A stretch of 64,000 nt of DNA from Dactylosporangium vinaceum (GTDB lineage Bacteria > Actinomycetota > Actinomycetes > Mycobacteriales > Micromonosporaceae), in contig NZ_CP061913.1 in assembly GCF_019904175.1 (NCBI RefSeq), positions 8,804,001 through 8,868,000 of the forward strand. The letters run 5' to 3'. Of the stretch, positions 1 through 7,787 are shown in pieces; position 1 is the stretch's first letter, and every line of letters begins with the position of its first letter. The notes under the pieces were generated by a model. That model saw only the letters and a list, made by a program, of their open reading frames with translations. It was not told the DNA's origin and searched no databases. Position numbers and translations under genes: made by a program.

Positions 1-93
1 CAAATCTCATAGGACGACAATGCCCCGCCCGCGCCCATATCGCCAGCCGTACCCTACCGGCGGCGCCGGTGTCCCCCCGATAGGCTCGCGGCC

Positions 94-828
94 GTGACGT
101 ACCCGCGCCGGGCGCCCCGGGCCGAGCTGCCCACCCGGGTCGAGGCCGTGCACGACGTCACGGCGTCCATGCGCCAGATCGACCTCGTCGGCCCGGACGT
201 CCCCCGCCTCCGGCTGCACCCGGGCGCGCACCTCGTCGTGCGGGTGCCCACCGCAACTGCAAAGGCCCGCCGGGTGTACTCCATCTGGCGCCACAGCCCC
301 GCCGAGTCCCGCCTGTCGCTGCGCATCGCCGTGCACGACGGCGGCGGCCCCGGCTGCGACTGGGCCCGCCGCGCCGCACCGGGCGACCGCGTCACCGTCG
401 AGCCCCCGCGCAGCAAGATCACTGTGGTCGACGCGGCGGCGTTCCACCTGTTCGCCGGCGACGAGACGGGTGCCGTACCGCTCCTGGCCATGCGGGCCGC
501 CCTGCGCACCGGCGACCGCCCGGTCGTCGGTGTCTTCGAGTGCGCCGGCCCGCAGGACGAGATGCCGGGCCGCGACGGCGTCCCCCCGCTGCCCTGGGTC
601 CACCGCGGCACGGCGAGCGCGGTCGCCTCACGGGTGCTCCAGCACGCCGTCCACGACCTCGCCATTCCCTCCGCCGGCACCGGAGCCGCCTACATCGCGG
701 GCGAGAGCGAAACCTGCCGCCTGATCCAGCGCACGCTCATCGAGCACCACGGCTTCCCCCGCCGCGCGGTCCACGTCCAGCCCCAGTGGACCGCGGGGCG
801 CCCCGGCTTCGGCGCCGGCGCCGGCTGA
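94..828 (+). CDS. Siderophore-interacting protein (FAD/NAD(P)H ferri-siderophore reductase family)
   Basis: A 244-residue protein of the SIP family, which reduces ferric siderophores in the cytosol to release iron. The FAD-binding barrel carries the RVYSIW signature near residues 60-65. The NAD(P)H side has AGDETGAVPLLAM near residue 130, and the end has the family's YIAGESETCRLIQRTL...QPQW segment. The GTG start is preceded by TAGGCT at 81-86, exactly 7 bases upstream, which fits a leaderless transcript. Its last 201 bases are antisense to the convergent YndJ-like gene. It is separate from the siderophore operon 3 kb downstream, which has its own SIP, and no iron box was seen here. The RxYSxW motif differs from the RxYT of the second SIP, so substrate preference may differ. 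Confidence 0.85.
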   Translation: MTYPRRAPRAELPTRVEAVHDVTASMRQIDLVGPDVPRLRLHPGAHLVVRVPTATAKARRVYSIWRHSPAESRLSLRIAVHDGGGPGCDWARRAAPGDRVTVEPPRSKITVVDAAAFHLFAGDETGAVPLLAMRAALRTGDRPVVGVFECAGPQDEMPGRDGVPPLPWVHRGTASAVASRVLQHAVHDLAIPSAGTGAAYIAGESETCRLIQRTLIEHHGFPRRAVHVQPQWTAGRPGFGAGAG

Positions 829-1743
829 CCCGAAGCCCGGCGCGACCGGGCCGGCGGCCCGGGGTCCAGGGCCGGTTGACCGCAGGCGGCGCCAGGCCAG
901 CAGCGTGCACAGCGCGAACCCGAGCGCGTTGGCCACGCCGTGGGTGGCCGCCATCCAGGTCAGCGACAGGTGCGGCACTGGCATCACGTGCCCGGCCGCC
1001 CAGTCCAGGGCCAGCAGCATCGTGGCGGCGAGGACGACGCCCGACACCGTCAGCAGCAGCCGGGCCGCCCGATCGCCGCCGCGGGCCGAGCGCCGGGCCG
1101 CCCAGGCGGCCAGCCACATACCGGCGGTGAGGACGGCGGCACCGGCGAACTCCACCCACTTCCCCAGGAAGAACCCGGCCAGCACGATGAGCGTGCCGCC
1201 CGGCACCGCGAGCGCCGCGGCCCGCCCGGCCCGGCCGCCGCCGCCCGCGACCAGCCCGGCCACCAGCGCCGCGGCGAAGCCGGCGTAGTGGAAGTGGGCC
1301 TCGGTGAGCGCGAGCGTGTCGAGCCGGAAGCCGAACAGCCGCAGCCCGGCCCGCTCCGCCACCAGCGCCGCCCCCGCGATCGCCGGCGTCACGAGCGCCG
1401 TCGCCACCGCAAGGTCCCCGCGAACGAGCCACCCCCGCCACCCGGCCACCGCCGGCGCCACCGATGCCTCCGTGAACTTTCCGCGGAGGAGCCACCGCGG
1501 CGCGCCGGCCGCCAGCACGAGCGCGACCGCCAGGTACGCGGCCGCGAGCCCGGTCGCGAGCGGCCCGCGCGGCAGCCACAGCGAGACCGCCCCCGGCACC
1601 GCTCCCGCGAACCACACCCACCGCCGGCGCAGCGGCCATCCACCGCCGCCCGCGATGAGCCCCAGCCCGAGCGGCACCACCACGAGCATGCCCAGCCCCA
1701 CCAGCGCCGCCACGAGCAGCCGCGCCCACGCCGCCAGCCCCAT
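628..1743 (-). CDS. YndJ-like multi-pass membrane protein
   Basis: A 371-residue hydrophobic protein with about eight membrane spans. It matches the YndJ-like family by FHYAGFAAALVAG in the middle and ATHGVANALGFALCTLLAW near the end of the membrane domain; the family's function is not established. The ATG at 1743 is chosen because a GGGAGG ribosome site lies 6 bases upstream; longer in-frame starts would run into the GntR gene. The last 80 or so residues after the final span are Gly/Ala/Arg-rich and antisense to the SIP gene. No stop occurs earlier in this frame, so the 201-base overlap is real on the DNA, but the tail may carry no function. An inverted repeat sits in its promoter. Confidence 0.7.
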   Translation of the reverse strand: MGLAAWARLLVAALVGLGMLVVVPLGLGLIAGGGGWPLRRRWVWFAGAVPGAVSLWLPRGPLATGLAAAYLAVALVLAAGAPRWLLRGKFTEASVAPAVAGWRGWLVRGDLAVATALVTPAIAGAALVAERAGLRLFGFRLDTLALTEAHFHYAGFAAALVAGLVAGGGGRAGRAAALAVPGGTLIVLAGFFLGKWVEFAGAAVLTAGMWLAAWAARRSARGGDRAARLLLTVSGVVLAATMLLALDWAAGHVMPVPHLSLTWMAATHGVANALGFALCTLLAWRRLRSTGPGPRAAGPVAPGFGSAGAGAEAGAPRGPLGLDVDRAAGEAVVLDERALDQAAGFALARDVGGSGAGGGNGEVVDGVLEHP

Positions 1744-1761
1744 CCTCGGCCTCCCCCGTTG

Positions 1762-1775
1762 TTGAACGTGTTCAA
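1762..1775. promoter_or_regulatory. Inverted repeat TTGAAC-GT-GTTCAA, probable operator
   Basis: TTGAACGTGTTCAA has perfect 6-base arms around a 2-base spacer. It lies 19 bases upstream of the YndJ-like start, where a regulator would block its promoter. The shape resembles TetR-family operators more than GntR/FadR sites, yet no TetR gene is adjacent. Confidence 0.45.
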
Positions 1776-1846
1776 ATCGAGGATAGCAACCTCGGCCCCG
1801 CGCGCGACCTGAGGGGGACGCCACACAACCGCGCAGGTCGGGCCCA

Positions 1847-1857
1847 TTGTCCGACAT
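1847..1857. promoter_or_regulatory. Possible GntR/FadR-type operator
   Basis: TTGTCCGACAT contains the odd palindrome TGTC-C-GACA and is close to the TNGTNNNACNA form bound by FadR-subfamily regulators. It lies 26 bases before the GntR gene, a good place for autoregulation of the GntR-MFS operon. Confidence 0.35.
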
Positions 1858-1882
1858 TTGGCTCAATGGTTGACTGGGCATC

Positions 1883-2596
1883 ATGGCCCGCCTCAGTCAC
1901 GCCGTGTCCCTGGCCGAGCAGGTCGCCGGGCAGCTGCGCCGCCGGATCGCCGACGGCGAGTTTCCCGTCGGCTCCCTGCTGCCCACCGAGCTCGAGCTGA
2001 CCCGTGAGCTCGGCGTGAGCCGCAACAGCGTCCGGGAGGGGCTGCGCTCCCTGGTGCATGCGGGCATCCTGGGCGCACGGGCCGGCTACGGAACGTTCGT
2101 GGTCGCCACAAGTGATCTCGCCCCCGCGCTGGCCCGCCGGCTGGAGCAGGACCGGGCGGCCGACGTGGCCGAGGTACGGCTCCTGCTGGAGCGCGAAGGA
2201 GCGCGGCTCGCGGCGGTCCGGGCCACCCCGGAGCAGGTGCACGGGCTCAGGGCGGCGCTGCGGGCCCGGGCGGACGCGGCCGACGGCGCGACCTACGCGG
2301 CGGCCGACATCGCCTTCCACCGGCTGCTGATGGAGGCGTCGGGCAACGCACTGCTGGCCGAGCTGTACCGGGGTGCGGGCGGCAACGAGCGGGACCTGCG
2401 GCACCTGAACGCGCCGGGTGTCGACATCGCCGCCTACCCGGAGCTGCCCGAGATCGACGCGGCGCACGCCGCGATCGTCGACGCCGTAGCCGCCCGGGAT
2501 GCCGGCGCCGCGGCGGCCGCGGCCGAGCACATGGCCCGGCTGACCCACGAATTCGCCGTCCGCGAAGACGGCAGGACCCCGGAGCGCGACCGATGA
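1883..2596 (+). CDS. GntR-family regulator, FadR subfamily (FCD domain)
   Basis: 237 residues. An N-terminal winged helix (about 8-75, with LAEQVAGQLRRRI and the recognition-helix region ELGVSRNSVREGLRSLVHAG) is followed by an all-helical FCD ligand domain from about residue 85 (EVRLLLEREGARLAA, and DIAFHRLLMEASGNALL with the metal/ligand His). The gene overlaps the downstream MFS gene by ATGA, so the two are one transcription unit and the regulator probably controls that transporter. There is no strong ribosome site; the start follows family length. The effector cannot be told from the sequence. Confidence 0.88.
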   Translation: MARLSHAVSLAEQVAGQLRRRIADGEFPVGSLLPTELELTRELGVSRNSVREGLRSLVHAGILGARAGYGTFVVATSDLAPALARRLEQDRAADVAEVRLLLEREGARLAAVRATPEQVHGLRAALRARADAADGATYAAADIAFHRLLMEASGNALLAELYRGAGGNERDLRHLNAPGVDIAAYPELPEIDAAHAAIVDAVAARDAGAAAAAAEHMARLTHEFAVREDGRTPERDR

Positions 2597-3840
2597 CCAT
2601 CACCGAGACCCGCGCCGAGACCCGCGCGCTCAGCCCGGCACTCGTGCTGGCCGGGCTGCTGCTCGTCGCCGGCAACCTGCGGGCCGGCATCACGACCGTC
2701 GGGCCCGTCCTCGACGAGCTGCGCCGCGACCTCGGCCTGTCGTCGCTCACCGCGTCGGCGCTCATCAGCCTGCCGCTCGTCGCGTTCGCGGTGGTGTCGC
2801 CGTTCGCGCCCGCACTGGCCCGCCGGACCGGCATCGAGCGGGCGCTCGGCGGCGGGCTCGTCGTGCTGGCCGCCGGGCTGGTGGTCCGGTCGCTGCCGGG
2901 CCTGCCCCTGCTGTGGCTGGGCACGGCGCTGCTCGGCGTCGCCGTCGCCGTGCTCAACGTCGTCCTACCGGCCCTGGTCAAGCGCGACTTCCCGGGCCGG
3001 ATCGGGCAGGTGACAGGCGCCTACTCGGTGGTCCAGTCGGTCTTCGCGGCGACGGCGGCGGGTGTGGCGGTGCCGGTGGCGGGCCTGACCGCGGCCGGAT
3101 GGCGGCTCCCGCTCGGCATGTGGGCCGGGCTGGCCCTGATCGCGCTCGCGGTCCTGGCTCCGCAGCTGCGCCGGCGGACGGTCGCGCCGGAGCCGGCCCA
3201 CATCAGGCGGCACGGGCCTCGTCGGTCCGGACAGGATCGGTCGCCGGCGGCTCCGGCGCCCGCGGCCGGGCGCAGCCCCTGGCGCACCGCGCTCGGCTGG
3301 CAGGTCACCGCGTTCATGGCACTGCAGTCCATCGGCTACTACATCCTCATCACCTGGCTGCCGTCGATCGAGAAGGCGGCCGGCATCGACGCGACCGCCG
3401 CCGGCGTGCACCAGCTGCTGCTCAACGGGTTCGGGATCGCGGGCAGCATCGGCTGCTCGACACTCATCGCCCGGCTGCGTGACCAGCGGCCGCTCGGCGT
3501 GCTCACCCCCGTCCTCTACGGGATCGCGGTCACGGGGATCCTGACCGCGCCGCAGTACAGCGCGGTCTGGAGCAGCCTGGCCGGCGTCGCGGGCGGCTTC
3601 GGCATCGTGCTCGCACTGTCGTTCTTCGGCCTGCGGACCGGCCACCACACGCAGGCGGCGGCGCTGTCCGGGATGGCCCAGGCGGTCGGCTACATGGTCG
3701 CCGCGGCCGGTCCGATCGCGGCCGGCGCCCTGCACGACGCCACCGGCTCGTGGACGCCGGCCCTGCTCACCGTCGTCGGGCTCGACGCCGTCCTGATCGT
3801 GTTCGGCTACCTCGCCGGGCGCAGCCGCACCATCGGGTAA
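2593..3840 (+). CDS. MFS transporter, CynX/NimT family
   Basis: 415 residues with twelve predicted membrane spans. The N-terminus AGNLRAGITTVGPVLDELRRDLGLSS and the segment VLNVVLPALVKRDFP are typical of CynX/NimT-family transporters, which move small organic anions such as cyanate or nitroimidazole-like compounds. The cytosolic loop between spans 6 and 7 (about residues 200-235) is long, basic and proline-rich. Its ATG overlaps the GntR stop, so translation is coupled. The substrate is unknown. Confidence 0.85.
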   Translation: MTITETRAETRALSPALVLAGLLLVAGNLRAGITTVGPVLDELRRDLGLSSLTASALISLPLVAFAVVSPFAPALARRTGIERALGGGLVVLAAGLVVRSLPGLPLLWLGTALLGVAVAVLNVVLPALVKRDFPGRIGQVTGAYSVVQSVFAATAAGVAVPVAGLTAAGWRLPLGMWAGLALIALAVLAPQLRRRTVAPEPAHIRRHGPRRSGQDRSPAAPAPAAGRSPWRTALGWQVTAFMALQSIGYYILITWLPSIEKAAGIDATAAGVHQLLLNGFGIAGSIGCSTLIARLRDQRPLGVLTPVLYGIAVTGILTAPQYSAVWSSLAGVAGGFGIVLALSFFGLRTGHHTQAAALSGMAQAVGYMVAAAGPIAAGALHDATGSWTPALLTVVGLDAVLIVFGYLAGRSRTIG

Positions 3841-3958
3841 ACAGTCCACTGTGGACATAGGCGGGCCTGCGGCTCGGGAGCGGCTCCGGCACCCTGAGCC
3901 GATCCGCCGGACTGAACAGCGCTGTGCCCGGTCGAGGCCATCGTCGGCCACGGGTGGC
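3841..3958. terminator. Convergent intergenic region with short hairpin
   Basis: 118 bases between the stops of the CynX-like gene and the siderophore exporter. GTCCACTGTGGAC at 3844-3856 is a perfect palindrome 3 bases after the first stop and may be a weak terminator. There is no T-run and nothing else recognisable. Confidence 0.3.
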
Positions 3959-5359
3959 TCATGCGTTCGCCCGGCGCAGCAGGAGGGCGGCCAGCCAGCC
4001 GCCGGCGAGGACCGCCCCGGCGCCGACGCCCTGACCGAGGGCCAGGGCCGCGGCGAACGCGTCCAGGACCGCGTGTCGCTCGGCCGCCATCGGCGCCGTG
4101 GTGAGGGCGGCCGGGAGCGGACCGGCGGTGGGCTGCAGCGCGGTGAAGCGGGCGTGCATGAGGGTGCCGAGCACGGCGACGCCGAGACTGGTGCCGAGCT
4201 CTGTCATCGTGCCCTCGACGCCCGCGCCCGCACCGGCGTCGTCGGCCGGGATGGCGCCGACGACGGCCTCCACCATCGCCGGGTTGGCCACGGCGCAGCC
4301 GGCACCCATCAGGATCAGGCCGGTCAGCAGGGCGCCGTAGCCGGGGCCGGCCAGCGCGACAACGGCGAGGCCGGCGGCGAGCAGCGTCATGCCCGCGGCG
4401 ATGGCGAGCGGCAGGCCCGACACGCGGATCAGGCGCGGGCCGGCGCCGGTGGCGCTCAACGCCACGACGGTCAGCGCGAACGGCGCGACGTGCAGTCCGG
4501 CCTCCAGCGGCGAGTAGCCCCGGACGAACTGCAGCTGCATGGTGAGCAGGAACAGTGCACCGGCGCTGCCGAACGTGATGAGCAGGACCCCGGTGACGGC
4601 GCCGACGAAGCGGCGGTTGCGCAGCAACGCCGGGTCGAGCATCGGATGGCCGGTGTACCGCTCCCAGCGCAGGAACCCCACGAGGGTGAGCACGCCGGCG
4701 ATCGCGGCCACCGGCTCGACGGCGATGATGGCGTAGACGATCGCGGTGGTCCCGAGCGTGGCCAGGGCCGCACCGACGACGTCGGGCCGGCCACCGCCCG
4801 CGCTGCGTGACTCCGGCACCTGCGCCCGGACCGCCGCCAGCCCGGCCAGCACCAGCGGCACGTTGACCAGGAAGATCGCGCCCCAGCGCAGGTGGGCCAG
4901 GACGAGTCCGCCGACGAGCGGGCCGGCGGCGAAGCCCAGGGCGTTCACCGCCGCCCAGATCGCGATGGCCCGCGGCCGTTCGGTCGCGTCGAACACCTGG
5001 ATCGCCACGGCGAGGGTGCCGGTGATGAGCAGCGCGCCGCCGGCCCCCATGACCGCCCGGGCGGCGACGAGCTGGGCCACCGACCCGGCGAACCCGGCGG
5101 CCAGCGAGCCGGCCCCGAAGATCGCCAGGCCGAGCAGGAGCATCCGCCGCCGGCCGTAGCGGTCCGCGGCCGAGCCGGCGGCGAGCAGCAGCCCGGCCTG
5201 GGCGAGCGCGTAGGCGTTGATCGTCCACTGCACGCCGGCGGTGTCGGCCCGCAGCTCGGTGGCCAGCACCGGCACCGCCACGTTGAGCACGGTGTTGTCC
5301 AGCACGACGACGAGCTCGGCCAGGCACAGCACGGCCAGCACGAGCCAGCGCCGCGTCAC
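3959..5359 (-). CDS. DHA2-type MFS exporter, probable desferrioxamine efflux
   Basis: 466 residues with about fourteen membrane spans. Family marks are LDNTVLNVAVPVLATEL in span 1, WTINAYALAQAGLLLAAGSAADRYGRRRMLLLG (motif A region) and the span-5 segment near PRAIAIWAAVNALGFAAGPLVGG. It is the last gene of the siderophore operon; its GTG overlaps the desD stop as GTGA, so it is translated with the synthetase. This placement suggests export of the finished hydroxamate siderophore across the cytoplasmic membrane, though the sequence alone shows only a drug/proton antiporter fold. A longer in-frame reading exists upstream but is out of keeping with the family and lies over desD. Confidence 0.85.
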   Translation of the reverse strand: MTRRWLVLAVLCLAELVVVLDNTVLNVAVPVLATELRADTAGVQWTINAYALAQAGLLLAAGSAADRYGRRRMLLLGLAIFGAGSLAAGFAGSVAQLVAARAVMGAGGALLITGTLAVAIQVFDATERPRAIAIWAAVNALGFAAGPLVGGLVLAHLRWGAIFLVNVPLVLAGLAAVRAQVPESRSAGGGRPDVVGAALATLGTTAIVYAIIAVEPVAAIAGVLTLVGFLRWERYTGHPMLDPALLRNRRFVGAVTGVLLITFGSAGALFLLTMQLQFVRGYSPLEAGLHVAPFALTVVALSATGAGPRLIRVSGLPLAIAAGMTLLAAGLAVVALAGPGYGALLTGLILMGAGCAVANPAMVEAVVGAIPADDAGAGAGVEGTMTELGTSLGVAVLGTLMHARFTALQPTAGPLPAALTTAPMAAERHAVLDAFAAALALGQGVGAGAVLAGGWLAALLLRRANA

Positions 5360-7128
5360 GGCTTGAACGCGGCGAGCGGGTTGCGCAGTGTGCCGGCGAA
5401 CTGCAGCGCCGCCGACGGGTCGGCCAGGTCGACCATCTGACGGTTGTCGCGCAGCTGCAGACGGTTGAGGCAGGACAGCGCGAACTCCGCCGCGAACAGG
5501 TCGTAGCGCGCGAACCGCTCGCGCAGGTGCGGTACACCCGACTGGTAATCGGCGACGCAGGCCGCGACGGTGCCCCAGAACTCGTGCTCCGGGAGGACGT
5601 CGCGCTCGGCGAGGATCGCGCTCAGGTAGCGCAGGAAACCGTCGAACACGTCGGTGAAGATGGACAGCAGCCGCAGCGGCTCGGGGACGTCGGCCCGGAC
5701 CCGCTCGACCGCCGGCGGCAGCGGCGCGCCGGGGTCCATCACGACGATCTCCTCGGCGATGTCCTTGAGCAGCACCCGGGTCACCACGTCGCCGTCGAGG
5801 ACCAGGATGACGTTCTCGCCGTGCGGCATGAAGGCCAGGTCGTAGGCGTAGAAGCTGTGCAGCAGCGGGGTCAGGTAGGCGTCGAGGTAGCGGCGCAGCC
5901 ACGCGGCGGGCGCCAGGCCGGAGCGCTCGACGAGGGCGGCGGCCAGCGAGTGTCCGCGCTCGTCGACGTGCAGCAGCGAGGCCATGGTGGCCGGCCGCTC
6001 GCCGGGGGCGAGGCCCGGCACCGGGCTTTCCCGCCAGAGGGCGGCGAGCATTTTGCGGTACGGCGAGTAGCTGTCGGTGGCCGCCTCGAACTGCCGGTGC
6101 CGATAGCCGACGGCGGCCCGCTCCCGCAGGATGCCCACGCCTGTCGCCTTGAGCAGCTCGTCGCCGGCGATGAGGTCGGCCAGCCAGTCGTTGATGGCCG
6201 GCGTGGCCTCCATGTACGCGGCCGAGAGGCCCCGCATGAACCCCATGTTCAGCACCGAGATCGCCGTCTTGACGTAGTGCCGCTGCGGGTGGGAGGCGTT
6301 GAAGAACGTGCGGATCGACTGCTGGGCCAGGTACTCGTCCGGCCCGCGGCCGAGGACGACGAGCCGCCGGGTGGCCAGCTCACCGGCGAAGGTCACCGCC
6401 AGCCTGTTCCACCACTGCCACGGGTGGACCGGGATGAGCAGGTAGTCGCCGGGGTCGAGGCCGAGGTCGGCCAGCGTGGCGGCGAAGCCGGCGAGGGCGT
6501 CGTCGCCGAGCTCGGCCCGCAGGTGCCGGTCGTAGTCGGTGTCGGCGCTGCACGTGAAGGTGGCGTGGTCGCGGTGGGCGGCGAGCCAGATCAGCCGGAC
6601 CGGCGCGGCGACCTCGGGGGCGTAGCGGTGGTAGTCGTCGACGCCGAAGCCGATGCGGCCGCTGTTGGCGACGAAGCCGGGGTGGCCCTCGGTCATGCCG
6701 GCCTCGATCGTCTGGAAGTCGGCGCCGGCCAGGTCGCGGGCGCAGACGCCGGCCCGGCTGCGCTTGTAGGCGCTGGAGGCGAGGGTCGCGGTGATCTCCT
6801 CGAGGTACACCGGCAGGATCTCGTCGCGCAGCCCGAGCGTCCGGCGCAGGTCCAGCACCAGCTCGACGGCGTCGACGGGCAGCTCGGTGCCGCCCCGCCG
6901 CCGGGTGATGCTGCCGGCGTCGATCTGCCACGTGTCCAGGGCCCGCAGCACCGCGGTGAAGCGGTACTCCACCGTGCCGTCGTCGCCGTGGACCACGTAC
7001 GCGTCGCCGTCGGGCCGCGGCGTCAGCAGCCGCTCGTGGCTGAACTCGGCAAGCGCCTTGCGCACCAGCTGCCGGTTCGCGGCGGCCCAGTGGGCGGGGT
7101 CCAGGTGGGCGGTGGCGGTGAGGTTCAC
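5356..7128 (-). CDS. desD: NIS siderophore synthetase, DesD-like (IucA/IucC family)
   Basis: 590 residues, the usual size of NRPS-independent siderophore synthetases. These adenylate a carboxylate and join it to an amine; in desferrioxamine synthesis they oligomerise and cyclise N-hydroxy-N-succinylcadaverine. Visible family marks are GHPGFVANSGRIGFG (148-162), HPWQWW (235-240), SIRTFFNAS (271-279) and HYVKTAISVLN (284-294), followed by the C-terminal FhuF-like iron-reductase-type domain. The GTG start overlaps the desC stop as GTGA, and its own stop overlaps the exporter start the same way. The order decarboxylase, monooxygenase, acyltransferase, synthetase matches desABCD of Streptomyces. 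The exact acyl and diamine substrates are inferred. Confidence 0.92.
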   Translation of the reverse strand: MNLTATAHLDPAHWAAANRQLVRKALAEFSHERLLTPRPDGDAYVVHGDDGTVEYRFTAVLRALDTWQIDAGSITRRRGGTELPVDAVELVLDLRRTLGLRDEILPVYLEEITATLASSAYKRSRAGVCARDLAGADFQTIEAGMTEGHPGFVANSGRIGFGVDDYHRYAPEVAAPVRLIWLAAHRDHATFTCSADTDYDRHLRAELGDDALAGFAATLADLGLDPGDYLLIPVHPWQWWNRLAVTFAGELATRRLVVLGRGPDEYLAQQSIRTFFNASHPQRHYVKTAISVLNMGFMRGLSAAYMEATPAINDWLADLIAGDELLKATGVGILRERAAVGYRHRQFEAATDSYSPYRKMLAALWRESPVPGLAPGERPATMASLLHVDERGHSLAAALVERSGLAPAAWLRRYLDAYLTPLLHSFYAYDLAFMPHGENVILVLDGDVVTRVLLKDIAEEIVVMDPGAPLPPAVERVRADVPEPLRLLSIFTDVFDGFLRYLSAILAERDVLPEHEFWGTVAACVADYQSGVPHLRERFARYDLFAAEFALSCLNRLQLRDNRQMVDLADPSAALQFAGTLRNPLAAFKP

Positions 7129-7781
7129 GCGGGCACTCCGGTTGCGGTGAGGAACTGCTCGCGCGTGCACACGCTCAGCAGTGCGGTCTTCTCGGGCTTG
7201 ACGACCGGGCCGACGACGCGGAAGCCGACGGCGGCGTTGAGGGCGTGCACGGCGGTGTTGCGCACGTCGGGCTCGACGACGACCCGGCCGGTGGCCGGGT
7301 CGCTGAACAGCCACGCCATGACGGTCGTGATGACGCCGCGGGTGAAGCCGGGCACGGGCGTGCCGGCCGGCGCGGTGAGGAAGTGCATCCCGACGTCGCC
7401 GTCGCGGGCGTCGAAGAGCCCGGCGAGCTCGACCTGGCCCGGGTCGTAGCGCTCGGCCAGGAACGCGGGCTCGCCGCGGTACAGCCCGAGGAAGGCGTCG
7501 TGGTACGGGTGGGCCGCGATGCGCCGGTACTCGGCGGCGACGGCGGCCACGTCGGCGTCCTGCATCAGCCAGAACACCGCCTTCGGATGCGTCACCCAGC
7601 GGTGCAGCAGCGGTGCATCGGCGTCGGCGTCGAGCGGGCGCAGCCCGAAGTCACCGCGGCGGAACGTCACCGCGCTGCGCTGCGTACCGCTCACGCCCCC
7701 GCCTCCGCAAGCTCCGGCGGTGGCGCTCTTACCCTGCACCACCTGGTGAGCGGCCACTCCGCTGCGCTGCGTACCGCTCAC
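7125..7781 (-). CDS. desC: Siderophore acyltransferase, DesC-like GNAT, with duplicated N-terminus
   Basis: A GNAT of the siderophore type (RimJ/IucB-like) that acylates the N-hydroxy-diamine; in desferrioxamine this is succinyl or acetyl transfer to N-hydroxycadaverine. FRRGDFGLRPLDADAD begins the fold, and GDVGMHFL, VVVEPDVRNTAVHALNAAVGF and a closing LTREQF-like helix are typical. There are two possible in-frame GTG starts 87 bases apart. The one at 7781 gives 218 residues and overlaps the desB stop as GTGA, like every other junction of this operon. The one at 7694 gives 189 residues, close to family length, and has the better ribosome site (GGAGG, 7 bases away). Both sit in copies of a 28-base repeat. 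Confidence 0.85.
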   Translation of the reverse strand: MSGTQRSGVAAHQVVQGKSATAGACGGGGVSGTQRSAVTFRRGDFGLRPLDADADAPLLHRWVTHPKAVFWLMQDADVAAVAAEYRRIAAHPYHDAFLGLYRGEPAFLAERYDPGQVELAGLFDARDGDVGMHFLTAPAGTPVPGFTRGVITTVMAWLFSDPATGRVVVEPDVRNTAVHALNAAVGFRVVGPVVKPEKTALLSVCTREQFLTATGVPA

Positions 7782-7787
7782 GCCCCC
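7673..7787. repeat. 28-bp direct repeat (7673-7700 and 7760-7787) at the desB/desC junction
   Basis: Two identical 28-base copies, 87 bases (29 codons) apart, each containing GTGAGCGGTACGCAGCGCAG on the minus strand. The downstream copy holds the desB stop and the first desC start; the other holds a second in-frame desC start. The spacing keeps frame, so the intervening segment reads as an N-terminal extension of DesC. Confidence 0.9.

Noticed and set aside
1744..1884. Upstream extension of the YndJ-like protein to 1884
   Set aside because: It would cover the promoter and operator and overlap the GntR start; the ATG at 1743 has GGGAGG six bases upstream.
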